Assembly: GCF_023343835.1 (NCBI RefSeq)
Contig: NC_064443.1
Span: 1,302,001-1,366,000, forward strand
From: Lagopus muta
Lineage: Eukaryota > Chordata > Aves > Galliformes > Phasianidae
Reading direction: 5' to 3'
Length of the DNA: 64,000 bases
Shown: in pieces, positions 58,772-64,000 of the stretch
Layout of the letters: each line of letters starts with the position of its first letter
Numbering within the stretch: the first letter of the stretch is position 1
Translations under genes and position numbers: made by a program
Notes under the pieces: model-generated
What the model saw: only the letters and a program-made list of their open reading frames with translations
Told to the model about the DNA's origin: nothing
The model's database searches: none

Positions 58772-59055
58772 GTGAGGCCATCAAGGGGGGCGGCCATGTT
58801 GGGCAGCCATGTTGGGGTGGCCAGGGTGGAAGCTTCCAGAACCTGCTCCTCAGCCTTGCCTGAAGCAGGGCGGTTTGAGCGGGGCTCAGCGCTGCTCACC
58901 CATCGCTGGCTGCTGTCCCCAGCTCAGCAGAGGTGTGCAGGACTGCCGGGCCCCCGAGGAGAGGTCTGCAGGGAAAGCCTCAGCTGCGGCCCTGCGGTTG
59001 GGCTGAACTCACTGTTGGCGTCAAAGCGCTTTCCTGTGGCTCAGGGCACCGACAG
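58772..59055 (+). promoter_or_regulatory. Candidate promoter and first exon
   Basis: A GC- and CpG-enriched block in AT-rich surroundings. It starts with a GC box (GGGGGGCGG, 58785-58793) fused to two YY1-like CCATGTT motifs 13 bases apart (GCGGCCATGTT at 58790, GCAGCCATGTT at 58803). It ends with a consensus 5' splice site, GACAG|GTGAGT, after 59055. The first ATG (58796) has G at -3 and opens 86 codons plus two bases up to that donor. The text begins MLGSHVGVARVEASR and is Ala/Gly/Arg-rich as expected in GC-rich DNA. Unspliced, the frame stops with TGA at the donor. YY1 sites overlapping the start region are typical of TATA-less promoters. It could be a noncoding RNA first exon; no protein family was recognised. 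Confidence 0.33.
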
Positions 59056-59059
59056 GTGA

Positions 59060-62000
59060 GTGAGGCCCAGAAAAGCGAGACCATGTCGGTGTTTGAGACG
59101 TAGAAGTTGCCCATTTTTTTCTGACCTTGGGGGTGTGCAGCCACCAATACCACTGGCTGCAGGTCGAGGGCACCGCGCTGCCTGTGCAGCGAGGAGTTAC
59201 GGATCGTTTCTGTGGCAATGTGCCTTAGGAATGATTTGTTTCTACAAATTGAGTTTGGTATCACATGCTACTGTGTGAAGATCATAAAACATCACCTCGC
59301 TGTCATCTGAGGAAGTGCAGGGCCCCTCTGGATGCATCTCCATCACTGGGCGTTCCCCAGCTCGGGGAGCATCCTGCCCACATTACTGTACAGGGCCCTC
59401 AGGTGCTCCCAGGCTAAACTGGTGCCCATCAGAACTGCCTTCTGCCTGAACTGCCAGCAACAGCGCCACATCCGCAGTATTATCCTATAGACCTTGTAGG
59501 CAGGACTGCATTAAACTGTTACCGCTGTTGTCAGGCACCTTAAACCTTAAATGCTTTTGGCACTGAGAAAGTAACTTCTATCCTTAGTTCTGCTGTTATA
59601 TTATGAGCAATTTTGCCAGTTCTGTGGTATGTACTGTATATATTGCACGTGTTGCAGAGACAGGAAGGGATGATGGATGGGTAATATGTGGCCTGCTTTC
59701 TGCTTCTGTTGATAAGTGACTGATACAGCTGACAAATACCTGGATTAAGTAAACAGAGCCTATATAACTCAATCAAACTGAATAACTGTTTACATATCAC
59801 CAATCGTTATCTGCAGGATTTTCAATTAGGAATGATGGATCTCATTCCTGTGTAGAAATAATAGGCTGGTGCTATCAGGTATGTGGGCAGTAGAATTGGC
59901 CATCTGACTGTGCTCATCCTCAGGACTGGAACTGGTGAGAAACAGAAGAAAAACAAATGTTCTTTGGACCAACGGCAGTAATTTTGGCTCCAGCATAGAA
60001 CAAGAGCACAATACAGGCTTCAGAATTTGGCTCCTAAATATGATCACAAATAATCTGTAGACTCTTTTAGAAGCTGTTGTAACTAGTTACTACTCAAGGA
60101 CCAATTTCCATCTCATTCCCATGAGCAGTATTTGCAGAAAATATAAAGTATATTTCTGTTAGGACAGGAAGAAATGTCTGTCAACATAATACGGCTTCAT
60201 TTCACAATTCACTGTAGGACGAGAATGGGATTTCAGGGCTGTTGATGTTTTAATTTCATGTTTCTGTGTCCCAAGTAAAATGATGCATACAAATGATGCC
60301 AGTTAAACAGATTTAGCTCGTCAGCAGCTATATCATATTTGTACCACATGCTAAAGGTGGAGGAGGGCTTATGCCCAGCTCTTTATCATCAAGAGCTTGC
60401 TTTTAATTTAGTGAGTCGTCTCTGCAGCATCCAGATAACAAAACATGGCTTCAGATTCCCAAGATAACATTGAGTGCCAATTGCACATCAGGGAGAAAAT
60501 AACTTGGCTTGCAAAAGCCTAGATTGATCCACAAAGTAAGAGGTTATAAACTGTAATGGAAGTGCTGACACAACCAAATGAGATAATACACTCCAGTACA
60601 GCTATCAGTGCGGATGGAAGAACAGCTCTCAAAGTGTCTCGATGTGCCCTGGCCGTTCATGCTGGAGTACAGCTCTCAACACGAGGAATTAAGGTGACAC
60701 AGGAGAGCTCGGTGGGCATGGGTGCTCTCCCTCTTGGGGGTTTGGCACCCTCTGCTGTCCGGTCTTTGAACAAAAGAGGGTTTTTTGTTTTGTTTTGTTT
60801 TTTGTTTTGTTTTTTAAAGACCATAAAACGTAAAACTGCAATGGAAATTTTTAAATCAGCTATTTTGAAATAAAACCACCGTGTTCTTTCTTGCTGCAGC
60901 AAAATAGGAACGTTTCTTCAAAATTCTTTTCCTTGCTTTGCAGTAGTAGTTGCTCTGATTCTGTTTCTCATGAATAAGGTGAGCAAGTATTGGCTCCTAG
61001 TCCCAGCACATGCCTGCCTGACCACTCCTGTTGGGTGCAAACAAAGCACAGAGGCTCTGGTCCAGGAGCAGTCTCAGGTACAGTCTCAGGTATCCTAGGA
61101 CAAAGAGAGGTCTTTCTGCCTCAACAGGGTCTCCATGCAGTCATTCCAGAGCTGAGACAACCCTACCCTAGGGGAAGTGCAGTGGAGACAAGAGGTTTGA
61201 TAGCTAACAGCTGGCATGACTGCTCTCACCACACAAGCATCTTGTGCTGCAGTTGATAGTGCTGAAAATTGAGTAGGGCACCTTATGCATGTTTTAGCTT
61301 TTTAGCTAAATATTTATTCACTATTCACTCATTTTGGAGGCATTTAACAAATGCTCTCCCTGACAGCGAGGTACAAAGCTTCACTTTTATAGCCAGAACA
61401 CGAAGGGGCACCTATCTCTGCAGTAAGGGGAATTGAAAGCTGACATCTGGAAAACAGGATGCCCGGTGCTTAACTGCCTCTATTGAGTAGCCCCTATATT
61501 TGATTAACAGAGTGAAAAACATTGTATAGAATAGGCATAGCAGCCAGTAGGAAACAGCCTTTGTTTGTGACGTATTTAGCTTTTTGGTTATGCACTCTAT
61601 GCTGCATTCAAAATAAACTTAGAAATGTAACAACTAAATCTGCAGCACACATGATGCTGGTCTTCCCTCAGTGGGAAAGCAGGAAACCAGCACCATGGTT
61701 TGCCCAGCAGATGGTGGCTTCAGTTACGAAATGGTTTCAGGTGCGTTTCTCCAGCTTTCACTTATCGATGGCTTCAATTATGAAATGGACACTGACAACA
61801 AAAGTAGAACAAAGCATCCTTCTTCTGAGGTACTTCTTCTGAGGAAAGGTCCTAAGAGACACTGCTCGGGTCAGCTTTATCTCTGAGCAACATTCCTCTG
61901 GCAGGAAGCCTGGAGCGCACAAATACACGTGATCCAAGGCCATGGAGACATAAGTCTGTGCAGGCCACATCACATGGGAGCTTCATGCATGCTAGGAAGT

Positions 62001-63960
62001 GCCTCTCCCAAAGAGGCAAGGAGTAGCAGCTTCTTCCCCTGCACATCCTAGGGCTGGAAAGTTCTTCTCAGGGTGCTGAGTTCAGCTGGGGTTTGAGGGA
62101 GGCTGTTCTCTGCAGGAGCTGCCCGCCTCTGCCAATCCACTGTACTCCCAGGGAAAAATAGCTTAGGGAATGCAGATAGAGGGTAAATGGTCACATGTTT
62201 CTCTTGTGTTTCACTTCACTCCAGCAGTTTTCACTCCAGATCCTTACCAGAGCATTAATAAATGACTTTATTAATCAAATGCTTTTCTTCTCCATACTCA
62301 CTCTGCTTCCACTCGCATCTTCTCAGACATGTGAGGATATCTACAGGTGCATAACGTTCAGACTTGCTTGCATTATAAGAGGAAGAAAATATGCAGATTC
62401 TAATGAATTTCACTTTTGGAAATACCCATGCTTTTCTGCTGCTCTTCCCATTCAGACTCAATAAAAAATAAATAAAATAGAAGTAGTGCAGAAGGCAGAC
62501 TTGGTAGGATTTGACTTTTTTACAGACTTTGAAACACAGTGCATTGGGTAGTGGCAGTTGAAAAGCAGCTTTGTATTTGGCTCTTTCTACAAAAGTTGAG
62601 TTCAAAACGGAGAATAAAAACATGGCCTTATGGAAAAATAATTCTCAGTTGAGCACATATCTGAAAAAAAGATCATAAACACTTTAAAAATAAATAAATA
62701 AGGACACAGGATGAGATAGAAACCTGAGTGATAGGAAAAGGTTGAATAAAGCTTTTGGGATCTCCAGTAAGTGGAAGTCACAGTGCCCAGTGCTGCCAGC
62801 ACACAGGCAGTCTGTTGCTGAGCTGAACATTCAGCTGCAGCTCGGTTTCCCCAAGCATCAGCCAAGACATTGTTTCTATTGATTTATTTTGCTATCTTCC
62901 CATTGCAGTGATTGGATGACAAAACAACCACCTGTGGGTGTCCTAATATATCTAATGCCAGTGGATTTTGAGGTTGAATAAAAACAATAAATCTTTCTAG
63001 GCACAAAGAGGAAACCACGAGGAAAGTTAATCTGGGAAAGTAAAGAGCATGATTTAGGAATATTGGGTTTGTTAGAATGAATCAGACTGGTTCACCATCC
63101 TCTCTGCAGAGACAGTTCCTAATGGATGGCACACAAGGTGACAAAATAAGCCCCCAAATAACTGTGCAGTGACACTTTGAGACAAGGGCCCAATCACTGA
63201 CTCTGCAGCACCAGTAAGCACTGGCCTGCTTCTCACTGCCTTACACACATCACAGACACCACAAATATTAGTTGGCACATCTTAAGGAACCCAGATGTAA
63301 GACAGATGCCCGTGACCGTGCTGATCACTGCATCTACTGTGGGATGCTCCCTGCAGGTCTCAGGCTTTTCCCTATGTCAGCGCAGTGATACTGGTTGTAC
63401 AGCCTTCTGCTAAACTGAGAGGAAATAAATAAACGTGTAAATCTGTTCAGTTGTTTAATGTGTTCAAACACCAAGGCTAAAACAGCAGCTAGTCAAAGAA
63501 GTTGTGGAATCCAGCCCACTGGGCAGCCAAGTTCTCTTTCTCCACAGTTCTTCCAGTGGGTTTCACTGCTCCATCCCTCCCATACAGGCTGAACCAGTGC
63601 CATGGGGTGCTCTCAAAAGTGAGTGTGAAGCTCTTGTGGTAACACAAGGTTCCTCACTTCAAATGGTTATTTTACACTCTTCTGAATCTTTTACTAATAA
63701 AAGCATCCAGAGTAACACACATGTGAAAATGTGTTACTCTGTTTTCCCCTAAACAGGTACAGCATATGCTGCAACTGATGAAGCTGTTTTGCTGTTGTAT
63801 CTCAGCACTGATCTATTCTCAGAGATGCATCTGAAAAGGTTAGTTCCAGCTGTGTAGGAACTTCACCTTCCGCTCTCTGCATTTGGTTTCCATGCCTAAA
63901 TTTTGACCCTGATCTCAGAAATCTAGATATTTTGTTTAACCTTCACCTTAGATTTATGCT
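59060..63960. other. Unique DNA, no supported gene
   Basis: If the 59055 donor is used, this is its first intron. No good acceptor followed by a compatible frame stood out. A short duplicated phrase (gatggtggcttcagttacgaaatgg and gatggcttcaattatgaaatgg-like, 61710-61790) is present, as are several AATAAA hexamers near 62460, 62984 and 63427. Confidence 0.35.
60781..60815. repeat. (TTTTG)n simple repeat
   Basis: Irregular TTTTG/TTTTTTG units over 35 bases. Confidence 0.95.
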
Positions 63961-63980
63961 AATGAGGCTGCAAGATTACA

Positions 63981-63990
63981 TATATAAAAG
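63981..63990 (+). promoter_or_regulatory. TATA box at window edge
   Basis: TATATAAAAG is a full match to the TATA consensus. It is preceded by GATTACA, and about 25 bases upstream by ATTTATGCTAATGAG, which contains an octamer-like ATGCTAAT. The expected start site is 25-30 bases downstream, at or just beyond the end of the window. Confidence 0.4.
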
Positions 63991-64000
63991 CACCGCTACT

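Noticed and set aside
61710-61790. Repeated phrase (GGFSYEM / DGFNYEM in translation)
   Set aside because: Two imperfect copies in a frame without splice signals. More likely a small local duplication than a repeat protein.

Overview
The window looks like bird nuclear DNA, most likely from a galliform (chicken-like) genome. Three things point that way. Copies of the CR1 retrotransposon carry the usual avian 3' end, with 'cttccaaccc' followed by one or two 'gattctgtg'/'attctatg' 8-mers. An internally deleted mariner element resembles the chicken element Galluhop. The background is moderately AT-rich, CpG-poor DNA. No complete, recognisable gene is present. No tRNA, rRNA, CRISPR array, bacterial-type operon or intact retrovirus was seen, and most short open frames look like chance.

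Layout. 1-13 kb is unique DNA with two weak transcript ends: a plus-strand last-exon candidate with a poly(A) signal near 3.77 kb, and a minus-strand 137-codon frame with a poly(A) signal at 5.33 kb. 12.9-14.5 kb holds a plus-strand exon-like block (12913-13076), a CR1 copy, and a minus-strand exon-like block that could encode a 64-residue secreted peptide. 16.9-17.5 kb is a degenerate GATA-type repeat next to a small GC-rich block. 19-23 kb has a coding-like minus-strand block, a CR1 copy and an AT-rich homeodomain-motif stretch. 27.5 kb holds a long minus-strand CR1. 35.5-36.6 kb holds a CR1 tail and the mariner remnant. 40-46.3 kb holds a chain of four exon-like blocks on the minus strand; three of them join in one reading frame. 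48.7 kb holds an old CR1-like LINE remnant. 50-56 kb has three more CR1 copies. 57.2 kb has a plus-strand exon-like block. 58.8-59.06 kb is a GC-rich block with a GC box, two YY1-like motifs, an ATG in good context and a strong 5' splice site. The last 20 bases hold a TATA box whose start site would lie outside the window.

How it fits together. The exon candidates rest only on splice signals, phase and open frame. No domain was recognised in any of them, so they may be lineage-specific genes, long noncoding RNAs or chance. The minus-strand chain at 40-46 kb and the secreted-peptide exon at 14 kb are the best places to look for something undescribed. The transposon calls are the firmest part of this annotation.
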